The notes beneath the pieces are model-generated. The model worked only from the letters and a program-made list of their open reading frames with translations, did not search any database and was not told the DNA's origin. A DNA stretch of 64,000 nt from Actinoallomurus sp963850195 (lineage in GTDB: Bacteria; Actinomycetota; Actinomycetes; Streptosporangiales; Streptosporangiaceae): assembly GCA_963850195.1 (NCBI GenBank), contig CAWKKD010000007.1:1-64000 (forward strand). The letters are read 5' to 3'. Position 1 is the first letter of the stretch, and every line of letters begins with the position of its first letter. Shown one piece after another: positions 56,843 through 64,000 of the stretch. The position numbers and the translations under genes were made by a program.

Positions 56843-58578
56843 CGACCGAAGCTGTCCGAGGTCAGGGCTCCGGCAAGCCGATGCGGTTCGCGTTCTACGG
56901 GCGGGTCTCGACCGAGGACAACCAGGATCCGGAGGCATCGCGCGCCTGGCAGCTCAGCCGTGCCTGTGCGCTCATCGGCCCGCGTGGCGGCGAGATCGTC
57001 GTCGAGTACTTCGACGTGGACAAGTCGCGTTCGATCCCCTGGTCACGGCGCCCGCAGGCCACGGCACTGCTCGCCGAGTTGAAGAACCCGAACCGCGGCT
57101 TCGACGCGGTCGTGATCGGTGAGCCCCATCGGGCGTTCTACGGGAACCAGTACGGGCTGACCTTTCCTCTCTTCGAGCACTTCCGGGTGGGGATGTGGGT
57201 TCCGGAAGTAGGCGGTCCGATCGATCCGGCCAACGAGGCCCACGACATGATCATGGGAGTCTTCGGGGGCCTCAGTAAGGGCGAGCGGAACCGCATCAAG
57301 ATCCGGGTCCGCGCCGCCATGGCGGCCATCACCGCGACGGAGGGCCGCTACCTCGGCGGCCGCCCGCCGTACGGGTACCGGCTGGCCGACGCGGGCCCGC
57401 ATCCGAACCCGTCCAAGGCCGCCGACGGCAAGCGGCTTCATCGGCTGGAACCCGACCCGCAAGCCGCCCCAGTGATTCGGAGGATTTTCGCGGAATACCT
57501 CGAAGGCCGGGGGCAGTTCGCCATCGCCGATGGTCTGACGGCGGACGGGATCCCCTCACCGTCGGCGCATGACCGTGCCCGCAACAAGCATCGCTCTGGT
57601 GTCGCGTGGGCCAAGTCCGCCGTACGGGCCATCCTGCGGAACCCGCGCTACACGGGCCGGCAGGTCTGGAACAAGCAGCGCAAGGACGAGGTCCTGATCG
57701 ATATCGATGATGTCGCGCTCGGCCACACCACGAAGATGCGCTGGAACCACGCCGACCAGTGGGTGTGGTCCGAGCACGCCGCCCATGAACCGCTCATCAG
57801 CGTGGCCGAGTTCGAGCAGGCACAAGCGATCATGGCGCGCCGTGGCCGGAGCCGCGTCGGGGTCCCGCACCGTCCACACCCCACCCGGCGTCCGTACGCT
57901 TACCGGGGCGTTCTGTTCTGCGGCTACTGCGACCGCCGGATGCAGGGCAACTGGAACAACGACCAGGCCTACTACCGGTGCCGCTTCCCCGCCGAATACG
58001 CTCTGGCCAATCGGGTCGACCACCCGAAGATCGTCTATCTGCGCGAAGCCGCGATCCTCGACGATGTCGATGCCTGGCTCGCCGAGCTGTTCGCGCCCAC
58101 CCAAATAGAAACGACCATCGACGCCCTCGCCGATCATGGTCTGGACCCGGACGAAGGCAAAGCCGACGCGATCAGAACTACGATCGCCGACTGTGACCGG
58201 CGGCTGGCGCGTTACAAGGCAGCCCTGGACGCCGATGCCGATCCCGTCGAGGTCACCCGATGGATCAACGAAGCCAAGGCCGACCGGGCCCGCGCCGAGG
58301 GACAGCTACAGGGTCTCGGCGGCAGCAAGCGCATGACGAGACAGGAGATCACCGCGATGATGGCCGAACTCGGGAACCTCGCACACGTCGTCGTCCACGC
58401 GGACCCGGGCGACAAGGCCGATCTCTACCGTGAACTCGGACTCAGGCTGACCTATCGGCCCCAGAAACGACTAGTCGAGGCCAAGATGATTCCTGGCCTC
58501 GACATGTGCGATCGGTATGTGTCCGAGGGGGGACTTGAACCCCCATGCCCCGTAAAGGGCACTAGCACCTCAAGCTAG
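56839..58578 (+). CDS. large serine recombinase (integrase)
   Basis: 579 residues, intact. N-terminal resolvase domain: FAFYGRVSTEDNQDPEASRA with the nucleophile Ser in RVSTE, GFDAVVIGEPHRAFYGNQYG, and SKGERNRIKIRVRAAMAA. Then the recombinase domain (YLGGRPPYGYRLADAG, AIADGLTADGIPSP, VRAILRNPRYTGRQVWNKQR), the zinc ribbon domain (FCGYCDRRMQGNWNN), a coiled coil near residue 450-510, and a C-terminal tail. The last 19 codons and stop (SEGGLEPPCPVKGTSTSS) are the antisense of the 3' half of tRNA-Leu, so the attachment site lies inside both genes. It integrates and excises the element. Confidence 0.93.
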   Translation: MTTEAVRGQGSGKPMRFAFYGRVSTEDNQDPEASRAWQLSRACALIGPRGGEIVVEYFDVDKSRSIPWSRRPQATALLAELKNPNRGFDAVVIGEPHRAFYGNQYGLTFPLFEHFRVGMWVPEVGGPIDPANEAHDMIMGVFGGLSKGERNRIKIRVRAAMAAITATEGRYLGGRPPYGYRLADAGPHPNPSKAADGKRLHRLEPDPQAAPVIRRIFAEYLEGRGQFAIADGLTADGIPSPSAHDRARNKHRSGVAWAKSAVRAILRNPRYTGRQVWNKQRKDEVLIDIDDVALGHTTKMRWNHADQWVWSEHAAHEPLISVAEFEQAQAIMARRGRSRVGVPHRPHPTRRPYAYRGVLFCGYCDRRMQGNWNNDQAYYRCRFPAEYALANRVDHPKIVYLREAAILDDVDAWLAELFAPTQIETTIDALADHGLDPDEGKADAIRTTIADCDRRLARYKAALDADADPVEVTRWINEAKADRARAEGQLQGLGGSKRMTRQEITAMMAELGNLAHVVVHADPGDKADLYRELGLRLTYRPQKRLVEAKMIPGLDMCDRYVSEGGLEPPCPVKGTSTSS

Positions 58579-58605
58579 CGCGTCTGCCTATTCCGCCACC
58601 CGGAC
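58520..58605 (-). tRNA. tRNA-Leu (anticodon GAG)
   Basis: 86 bases on the minus strand starting GTCCGGGTGGCGGAATAGG. Acceptor stem GTCCGGG pairs with CTCGGAC at the 3' end (one G-T pair), discriminator A at 58520. The anticodon stem CTAGC/GCTAG encloses TTGAGGT, giving anticodon GAG (reads CUC). The long variable arm GTGCCCTTTACGGGGCAT, typical of Leu, and T arm GGGGGTTCAAGTCCCCC are present. No encoded CCA. The serine integrase gene overlaps the 3' half in antisense, so this is the attachment site of the element, with the functional tRNA kept. Confidence 0.95.
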
Positions 58606-58774
58606 GAGGTGTGTGACGCAGTCTCCTGCGTCGGCTGCCACACGATAGCAAATCCCCGCTGGCGTCGCGAAGTGGAAAGTTCACGGGGTGACCGGGCCGG
58701 TATGGGGGAAGGTGCTGCGGGAGGATGGAATCTGGATCAACCTGGGCGAAGTGCTCGGGACTCGAGGAGGCAGC

Positions 58775-60082
58775 GTGAGCAATCCTTCGGCGGAAGACGA
58801 GGTCGTCGACCTGTGCAGCGAGCTCATCCGCATCGATACGTCCAACCCCGGGGACCACAGTGGGCCCGGTGAGCGGGCGGCGGCGGAGTACGTCGCGGAG
58901 AAGCTCGCCGAGGTGGGGCTCGAGCCCGAGATCTATGAGTCGCACGCGAAGCGGTCCAATGTGGTCGTACGGGTCGAGGGGACCAACCCGGAGCGGGACG
59001 CGTTGCTGATCCACGGGCATCTGGACGTGGTCCCGGCGCAGAAGGAGGACTGGAGCCGCGACCCGTTCGGCGGGGAGATCGCGGACGGCTGCGTGTGGGG
59101 GCGTGGCGCGGTCGACATGAAGGACATGGACGCGATGGTCCTGGCGGTGATCCGGGAACGGCTCCGGCAGGGCCGCAGGCCGGAGCGGGACGTCGTGCTC
59201 GCCTTCGTGGCCGATGAGGAGGCCGGCGGCAAGTGGGGCGCGCACTGGCTGGTCGACGAGCACCGGGAGTTGTTCGAGGGCTGTACGGAGGCGATCGGCG
59301 AGGTCGGCGGCTTCAGCCTGACGCTGCCCGACGAGAAGCGCCTGTACCTGATCGAGACGGCGGAGAAGGGCCTGGCGTGGATGCGGCTGACCGCCGACGG
59401 TACGGCGGGGCACGGCTCGATGGTGCACCGCGACAATGCGGTGACGGCGCTGGCGGCGGCGGTGGCGCGGCTGGGCGAGCACGAGTTCCCGGTACGCCTG
59501 ACGAAGACGGTGCGGGCGTTCCTGGAGGCGGTCTGTGAGGCGACCGGTGTCGAGTTCGACCCGGAGAACGTGGAGAAGACGGTCGAGAGTCTCGGCCCAC
59601 TTTCCCGGATGATCGGTGCGACTCTCCGAAATACCCTTAATCCCTCTGTTCTTGACGCGGGATACAAGGCGAACGTCATTCCGCAGAGCGCGACGGCTCA
59701 GGTCGACGGGCGTTTTCTGCCGGGTCACGAGGAGGAGTTCTTCGCGACCGTGGACGATCTTCTCGGCGAACACGTGAGCCGGGAGTTCATCCATCACGAC
59801 ATCGCGGTGGAGACGGAGTTCGACGGGCCGCTCGCGACCGCGATGGCGGAGGCGCTGCGGGCGCACGACCCGCAGGCGCGCCCGGTGCCGTACTGCCTCT
59901 CGGGCGGTACGGACGCGAAATCCTTTTCCACGCTCGGTATCCGATGCTTCGGTTTTGCACCCTTGAAGCTACCTGCAGATCTGGATTTTTCCGGAATGTT
60001 TCACGGTATCGACGAACGCGTTCCCCTAGACGGACTCCGCTTCGGCGTACGCGTCCTCGACCATTTCCTTGATCACGCTTAA
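58775..60082 (+). CDS. M20/M28-type metallopeptidase (dipeptidase/deacylase)
   Basis: 435 residues from GTG 58775 (GAGGAGG site). Zinc-site motifs of the M20 family: DALLIHGHLDVVPAQKEDW (His, Asp), GCVWGRGAVDMKDMDAMV (bridging Asp), VLAFVADEEAGGKWGAHW (Glu-Glu) and YCLSGGTDAKSFSTLGIRC; a late His in SGMFHGIDERVPL. The dimerisation domain lies between (GLAWMRLTADGTAGHGSMVH). A cytosolic peptidase or N-acyl-amino-acid deacylase. First core-chromosome gene to the right of the tRNA. The gene is intact. Confidence 0.92.
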   Translation: MSNPSAEDEVVDLCSELIRIDTSNPGDHSGPGERAAAEYVAEKLAEVGLEPEIYESHAKRSNVVVRVEGTNPERDALLIHGHLDVVPAQKEDWSRDPFGGEIADGCVWGRGAVDMKDMDAMVLAVIRERLRQGRRPERDVVLAFVADEEAGGKWGAHWLVDEHRELFEGCTEAIGEVGGFSLTLPDEKRLYLIETAEKGLAWMRLTADGTAGHGSMVHRDNAVTALAAAVARLGEHEFPVRLTKTVRAFLEAVCEATGVEFDPENVEKTVESLGPLSRMIGATLRNTLNPSVLDAGYKANVIPQSATAQVDGRFLPGHEEEFFATVDDLLGEHVSREFIHHDIAVETEFDGPLATAMAEALRAHDPQARPVPYCLSGGTDAKSFSTLGIRCFGFAPLKLPADLDFSGMFHGIDERVPLDGLRFGVRVLDHFLDHA

Positions 60083-60139
60083 ATCCATTCACCGATTATC
60101 AGTTTGATCGCTCTCCGTGGTGCTACGGTGACTGGCCGT

Positions 60140-60160
60140 ACGGAACTTTTTGCGTTCCGT
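60140..60160. terminator. hairpin after the M20 gene
   Basis: ACGGAAC (60140-60146) and GTTCCGT (60154-60160) enclose a TTTTTGC loop, 58 bases after the M20 stop and just upstream of the next gene's ribosome binding site. It could be a weak terminator or a leader hairpin of the following gene. Confidence 0.35.
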
Positions 60161-60185
60161 GGTGGGTCAATGCCAAGGAGAGCGC

Positions 60186-60923
60186 GTGGTTTCTGGACGG
60201 TCGCGGATACGGAGGCTCGCCTCCGTCGTCATGCGCTGCCCGGCTGCTCTCGCCCGGCCGGCGACGAGGCGCCTGCTGCTGACAGCGGGCATCGCGTTCG
60301 CCGGCTGGCTGCTCGGCGCCGCCGGGCAGGCACATGCCGACACCGCTTCTGGAGCACGCCTTCCCAGCGTCGCCGCGTACACCGGCGCGCCCGTGGCCAC
60401 GGTCACGGGCGACATGCCACTCGTACGCCGCGTCGTCCCGGCCGTGCGCACCTCTGAGGCGGCTCTCCGGCCCTCCCGTCCGCCGGCGATCCTCGCCTTG
60501 CCACCCGCGGCGGCACCGGTCCTCTCCGGTATCCCGCGGCCCCGCACGTCGGTGGACACGGGTGGTCCTTCTCGGACACGACGGCACGCCGATCCCGATG
60601 CCCATGCGGCGATCGGCGGCGGACCGCTGACCCACACCGGGCCCCACGCCGTAACGGGGGCGTCCGAGAAGGCCTCCACCGCAGCACACGCGGCCCGTTC
60701 GACGGTGCCCGCGCCCGTCCTGCCCCGGCTGCCGCGGCCATTGCCGCACCGGGCACAGACGCTGCCCCCGCCGGTCGCGGGTGGCATCGACCAGCCGGGG
60801 CTCTGCCGCACCATCCGCTTGGGTGCGGCATGTCGTCGTGCGCTCATCTCCGCGCTGCTCACCGGGGCCGTTCCCCCGGTCGTTCGCACCGCGGCCGACG
60901 AGCCGACCTTCTCGCCTGACTAG
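60186..60923 (+). CDS. secreted Pro/Ala-rich protein upstream of the chaplin gene
   Basis: 245 residues from GTG 60186 with AAGGAGA upstream. A basic N-terminus and signal peptide (RRLLLTAGIAFAGWLLGAAG, cleavage after AHA) lead to a low-complexity Pro, Ala and Thr-rich mature region (about residues 55-215) and a small Cys-containing end, GLCRTIRLGAACRRALIS. No known domain. It lies 114 bases before the chaplin gene on the same strand, so it may be another cell-surface component of aerial hyphae or spores, but that rests on position only. Confidence 0.6.
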   Translation: MVSGRSRIRRLASVVMRCPAALARPATRRLLLTAGIAFAGWLLGAAGQAHADTASGARLPSVAAYTGAPVATVTGDMPLVRRVVPAVRTSEAALRPSRPPAILALPPAAAPVLSGIPRPRTSVDTGGPSRTRRHADPDAHAAIGGGPLTHTGPHAVTGASEKASTAAHAARSTVPAPVLPRLPRPLPHRAQTLPPPVAGGIDQPGLCRTIRLGAACRRALISALLTGAVPPVVRTAADEPTFSPD

Positions 60924-61037
60924 CACGCACGTCGCACGTCGTACGACGACACGAGGCGCACCGCGTTCCAGCGGTCGCGCCGGCAAACCCCCCTTCAGAA
61001 CCATTCAGCACAACCCTTCAACACGAGGAGTACTCCC

Positions 61038-62603
61038 ATGCGTATGTGGGCTATGGGCACCGCGCGTGCCACCCTGCTGACCGCAAGCTTCGTCGCGCTC
61101 GGAGCCGGACCGGCTCTCGCCGACGTGACCGACGGCCGCGGCAGCGTCCTCGGCGGCAACCAGGTCCAGGCGCCGATCAGCGCACCGATCAACGCCTGCG
61201 GCAACTCCGTCGCGATCATCGGTCACGCGCTCTCCGGCTGCGAGGGCGGCGCCAAGGCCTCCGGCGGCGCCGGCCACGGCGTCGCACGTACGTCCGGTAC
61301 GCACAGCATCGGCGGCGGCAACCAGATTCAGGCGCCGATCAGCGCCCCGATCAACGCCTGCGGCAACTCCGTCGCGATCATCGGTCACGCGCTCTCCGGC
61401 TGCAAGGGCGGCGCCAAGGCCTCCGGCGGAGCGGGCCACGGGAGCGCGCGCACCTCCGGACACGGCAGCGTCCTCGGCGGCAACCAGGTTCAGGCGCCGG
61501 TGAACGCCCCGATCGAGATCTGCGGCAACGCGGTCGGCAACGCCGTCGCCGGCTGTGAGGGTGGCGCCACGGTCCACGGCGGCGCCGGTCACGGCGTCGC
61601 GCGTACGTCCGGTACGCACAGCGTCCTCGGCGGCAACCAGGTCCAGGCGCCGATCAGCGCCCCGATCGAGATCTGCGGCAACGCCGTGGCCCTCCTCGGC
61701 CGCGGCCAGGCTGGCTGCCAGGGACGCAGCGAGATCCACGGCGGCTCCGTCGCGGGCGGCCCCACCTCCGGGCGGGGCAGCGTGGGCGGCGGCAACCAGG
61801 TCACCGCGCCGATCACCGTGCCGATCGACGTCTGCGGTAACGCTGCCGCCGTGATCGGGCGGGCGTACGGGAGCTGCGGCGCCGACGACTGCATCGAGCC
61901 GTCGAGCGCCCCGGCGCCGAGCCGACTCGGCGACCTGTCCCGCCTGCCGGTGGACGCCTCCGCGCTGCGCAACGGCGCTCTGCCGGTGACGATGGGCGCG
62001 ATGCCCGCGCTGCCGAAGTTCCCGATCGGCCGCGCGCCGATCGCGCCGATGTCCGCGCCGATCGTGCCGGGCACGCCCGGCGGGCTGACCGACGTCCTGC
62101 CGGTCACGCCCGGTGGGCTCACCGACGCGGTGTCGGGCACGCTCTCCGGCACGCGTCGCATGACGCCGCAGTCCGCGTCGGACGGCCTCCCGGTCTCGCT
62201 GTCGGACGCGACCCGCAACCTGCCGGTCTCGGCCCGCAACCTGCCGGTCTCGACCGGCGACCTGCCCGTCTCGCCGGGGAACCTGCCCATCTCAACCGGC
62301 AACCTGCCCATGTCGAACGGGAACCTGCCCGTGTCGACCGGCACGCTGCCCGTCTCGACCGGCGACCTGCCGGTGTCCGCCTCCGACCCGACCGCCAGGC
62401 TGCCGCTCTCGGCGTCCGACGCGACCGACGCGACCGGCAACCTCCCCATCGTGGGCGGCCTGCCGAAGCAGCTCCCGCCGGTCCGGCTCGTCGCCGCGGA
62501 GTCGAAGGTTCAGGGTGGCGCGCTGGTCGCGCTGGCGCTGGGCGGACTGCTCGCCGCCTCGTCCGCGGTGCTCGGCGAGGCCCGTCGGCTGCGCCGCCGC
62601 TGA
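61038..62603 (+). CDS. multi-domain chaplin family surface protein
   Basis: 521 residues, ATG 61038 with GAGGAG. After a signal peptide (RATLLTASFVALGAGPALA) come five chaplin domains (about residues 38-280), each like GNQVQAPISAPINACGNSVA followed by IIGHALSGC, with two Cys per domain. A linker of Pro-rich turns follows, then eight heptads of the type NLPVSTG, and a C-terminal hydrophobic helix ending in a basic tail (LVALALGGLLAASSAV, ARRLRRR). Chaplins assemble into amphipathic fibres that let aerial hyphae break the water surface. Long chaplins are usually sortase-anchored; here no LPxTG or LAxTG box is seen, only the hydrophobic and positive end. Probably membrane- or wall-anchored. Confidence 0.9.
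   Translation: MRMWAMGTARATLLTASFVALGAGPALADVTDGRGSVLGGNQVQAPISAPINACGNSVAIIGHALSGCEGGAKASGGAGHGVARTSGTHSIGGGNQIQAPISAPINACGNSVAIIGHALSGCKGGAKASGGAGHGSARTSGHGSVLGGNQVQAPVNAPIEICGNAVGNAVAGCEGGATVHGGAGHGVARTSGTHSVLGGNQVQAPISAPIEICGNAVALLGRGQAGCQGRSEIHGGSVAGGPTSGRGSVGGGNQVTAPITVPIDVCGNAAAVIGRAYGSCGADDCIEPSSAPAPSRLGDLSRLPVDASALRNGALPVTMGAMPALPKFPIGRAPIAPMSAPIVPGTPGGLTDVLPVTPGGLTDAVSGTLSGTRRMTPQSASDGLPVSLSDATRNLPVSARNLPVSTGDLPVSPGNLPISTGNLPMSNGNLPVSTGTLPVSTGDLPVSASDPTARLPLSASDATDATGNLPIVGGLPKQLPPVRLVAAESKVQGGALVALALGGLLAASSAVLGEARRLRRR
61152..61882 (+). repeat. five tandem chaplin-domain repeats
   Basis: Five in-frame repeats of about 150-165 bases, each beginning GGCAACCAGGT or a near variant followed by CAGGCGCCGAT. 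The first two are almost identical, including the segment coding for NACGNSVAIIGHALSGC. They are recent duplications and a likely hot spot for copy-number change and assembly collapse. Confidence 0.85.
62217..62384 (+). repeat. eight heptapeptide-coding repeats (NLPVSTG type)
   Basis: Eight 21-base units encoding NLPVSAR, NLPVSTG, DLPVSPG, NLPISTG, NLPMSNG, NLPVSTG, TLPVSTG and DLPVSAS. They form a flexible stalk between the chaplin domains and the C-terminal anchor. Unit number is likely to vary between strains. Confidence 0.85.
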
Positions 62604-62666
62604 ACGTCTGCGGCGTCAGCCGATGGTTGACGCAGTGTGACGCTTCGTGATGTGAAGTAGGAGACG

Positions 62667-62705
62667 TTTTGCCTGCCCCGGAGATACCGTCCGGGGCAGG
62701 CAAAA
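62667..62705. terminator. bidirectional rho-independent terminator
   Basis: TTTTGCCTGCCCCGGA (62667-62682) pairs perfectly with TCCGGGGCAGGCAAAA (62690-62705) across a seven-base loop. The TTTT and AAAA flanks make it a terminator on both strands, serving the chaplin gene from the left and the DUF5703 gene from the right. Confidence 0.85.
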
Positions 62706-62795
62706 GCCTATTAAAGGGAAGACGGCTACATCACCCGCTGGTCGCGCGTACGGAACATTGATGTAGCGTCGGAGAGAACAAGGAGTGGCGGGCCG

Positions 62796-62981
62796 TCAGA
62801 AGGTGCGTCGCACGCGAATCACCTTGCGGCGCAGCTGGATTCGCCGCCTACCGTCGGGGTAGACCCGCACCCGGACGAGCTCCCACCCACCGCGCTCGGC
62901 GTGCTCGACCAGGATTTGCCTCGCAGCGTCACGGGTGGTGCCGCGGGGCAGACGCAGTACTAGGTAGGAGTACTCGAGCAT
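62796..62981 (-). CDS. DUF5703 family protein
   Basis: 61 residues from ATG 62981, the start that matches family length: MLEYSYLVLRLPRGTTRDAA then ILVEHAERGGWELVRVRVYP and RRIQLRRKVIRVRRTF. A small, basic, well conserved actinobacterial protein of unknown function. It is divergent from topA, sharing a 146-base intergenic region. It ends before the bidirectional terminator. Confidence 0.85.
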   Translation of the reverse strand: MLEYSYLVLRLPRGTTRDAARQILVEHAERGGWELVRVRVYPDGRRRIQLRRKVIRVRRTF

Positions 62982-63127
62982 TGCCCTTATTCTGCTCCGT
63001 CTAGGGTCCTCACGGGGAGTGTGTGACCCTCTTCCGCGGAACCGGTCTACTGTCATTCAACGTTGATCGGAAGCGGGACGGCACCAATAGCTCCCGCCGA
63101 AGTCGAGACTTGTGAGGTTCAGGCACC

Positions 63128-64000
63128 GTGCCCGACAGCAACGGCACAACGAAGTCCGGCGGTAACCGTCTGGTGATCGTCGAGTCGCCCGCGAAGGCGA
63201 AGACCATCGCGGGCTATCTCGGCCGCGGGTACACCGTCGAGTCCAGTATTGGTCATATCCGTGATCTGCCGGAGCGAGCCGCGGACATTCCCGCCAAGTA
63301 CAAGGGCGAGGCGTGGGCTCGCCTGGGCGTGAACGTCGACAGTGACTTCGAACCCCTCTACGTCATCAACGCTGACAAGAAGCAGCAGGTCGCGAAGCTG
63401 AAGAAGCTGCTTCAGGACGCCGACGAGCTCTTCCTCGCGACGGATGAGGACCGTGAGGGCGAGGCCATCGCCTGGCACCTGCAAGAGGTTCTCAAGCCCA
63501 AGGTGCCGGTGCACCGCATGGTGTTCCACGAGATCACCGCGGACGCCATCCGCGCCGCGGCGCAGAGCCCGCGCGAACTGAACATCAAGCTCGTCGACGC
63601 ACAGGAGACCCGCCGCATCCTCGACCGCCTCTACGGCTACGAGGTCAGCCCGGTCCTGTGGAAGAAGGTCATGCCGAAGCTGTCGGCGGGCCGCGTCCAG
63701 AGCGTCGCCACCCGCCTGGTCGTCGAGCGGGAGCGCGAGCGCATCGCGTTCGTGCCGGCCGGCTACTGGGACCTGGCCGCGATGTTCGACACCGGCAAGC
63801 CCGAGGAGCCCTCCAACTTCAAGGCGACGCTCGTCGCCGTCGACGGCAAGCGCGTCGCGCAGGGCCGTGACTTCAGCTCGCTCGGCCGGCTCAAGTCCGA
63901 GGAGATCCTGCACCTGGACGAGGCCGCCGCGCGTGGCCTCGCCGAGCGGCTCGACGGCCGTTCGTACGCGGTCAAGTCCGTCGAGCGCAAGCCGTACAAG
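63128..64000 (+). CDS. topA: DNA topoisomerase I, 5' part
   Basis: 291 residues to the window edge, start GTG 63128. Toprim domain: NRLVIVESPAKAKTIAGYLG, the acidic triad in LFLATDEDREGEAIAWHLQE, then HRMVFHEITADAIRAAAQS and the type IA signature ETRRILDRLYGYEVSPVLWK, MPKLSAGRVQSVATRLVVER. The active-site Tyr lies beyond the window. It relaxes negative supercoils. An essential core gene; it confirms that the right end is chromosomal backbone. Confidence 0.96.
   Translation, partial: MPDSNGTTKSGGNRLVIVESPAKAKTIAGYLGRGYTVESSIGHIRDLPERAADIPAKYKGEAWARLGVNVDSDFEPLYVINADKKQQVAKLKKLLQDADELFLATDEDREGEAIAWHLQEVLKPKVPVHRMVFHEITADAIRAAAQSPRELNIKLVDAQETRRILDRLYGYEVSPVLWKKVMPKLSAGRVQSVATRLVVERERERIAFVPAGYWDLAAMFDTGKPEEPSNFKATLVAVDGKRVAQGRDFSSLGRLKSEEILHLDEAAARGLAERLDGRSYAVKSVERKPYK

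Noticed and set aside
61152..62384. CRISPR array
   Set aside because: Regular repeats, but they are in frame and code for chaplin domains and a heptad stalk; no spacers. No other CRISPR-like array was seen in the window.

Overview
The window is high-GC DNA from a filamentous, sporulating actinomycete, most likely Streptosporangiales or Thermomonosporaceae-like (inference). The evidence is a five-domain chaplin, XRE/DUF5753 and DUF397 pairs, a WXG100/type VII effector module, a BTAD-type regulator, a PrgI/VirB4/VirD4 conjugation set typical of actinomycete elements, and frequent GTG starts with ATGA or GTGA overlaps. Only the right end (58.8-64 kb: M20 peptidase, chaplin operon, DUF5703, topA) looks like core chromosome. 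The rest is accessory.

Layout. (1) 0.3-13 kb is a restriction/defence island on the minus strand. It holds a NaeI-type C5 methyltransferase, a NgoMIV-type and a NaeI-type endonuclease, a second C5 methyltransferase with a divergent intact Vsr nuclease, then a GHKL (MutL/MORC-like) ATPase - DUF4420 nuclease - Z1 ATPase operon, and a GIY-YIG/T5orf172 protein. (2) 13.5-23.2 kb is a type I restriction system (hsdR, hsdS, hsdM), an HTH/N6-methylase-like/specificity-like fusion protein, and rmuC. (3) 23.5-34.8 kb is a two-armed cluster of nucleotide-chemistry genes that I do not recognise as a described pathway. The plus arm has an XRE regulator, radical SAM enzyme, Asp/Glu racemase-like protein, HhH-GPD-like protein, PfkB kinase, two nucleoside 2-deoxyribosyltransferase-like proteins, a thymidylate-kinase-like protein, a MazG-like pyrophosphohydrolase and a flavoprotein. 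The minus arm has an ATPase, a 33-residue peptide, an epimerase stub, a thymidylate-synthase homologue carrying the Asp that marks cytidylate hydroxymethylases, a carbamoyltransferase stub, a P-loop kinase and an XRE regulator. (4) 35-42 kb holds XRE/DUF397, an IS256-family element, an S9 peptidase, a LuxR-type regulator and a BTAD regulator. (5) 42.3-45.7 kb holds a tyrosine-integrase remnant beside a tRNA-Phe 3' fragment (old attachment site), a type VII toxin/immunity/WXG100 trio, an ISL3 transposase fragment and a secreted protein. (6) 45.8-58.6 kb is a compact integrative conjugative element whose serine integrase gene runs into the 3' half of tRNA-Leu(GAG). (7) 58.8-64 kb is core chromosome, ending inside topA.

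About half of the recognisable genes need one or more single-base frame corrections. These include genes that look otherwise functional (rmuC, hsdM, virB4, prgI, S9 peptidase). The defence island is densest, and the core right end shows none. Either the assembly carries indel errors or the accessory region is decaying. I mark such genes as pseudogenes but describe the product they would make once corrected.

How the genes fit together. The restriction genes and the GHKL/Z1 operon look like stacked anti-phage systems. The central cluster would make, salvage or modify a cytidine or thymidine-type nucleotide: C5 chemistry by the thymidylate-synthase homologue, N-glycosidic cleavage by the deoxyribosyltransferase-like pair, phosphorylation by three kinases, and removal of pyrophosphate by the MazG-like protein. 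The conjugative element carries its own C5 methyltransferase in one overlapping gene chain with its integrase.
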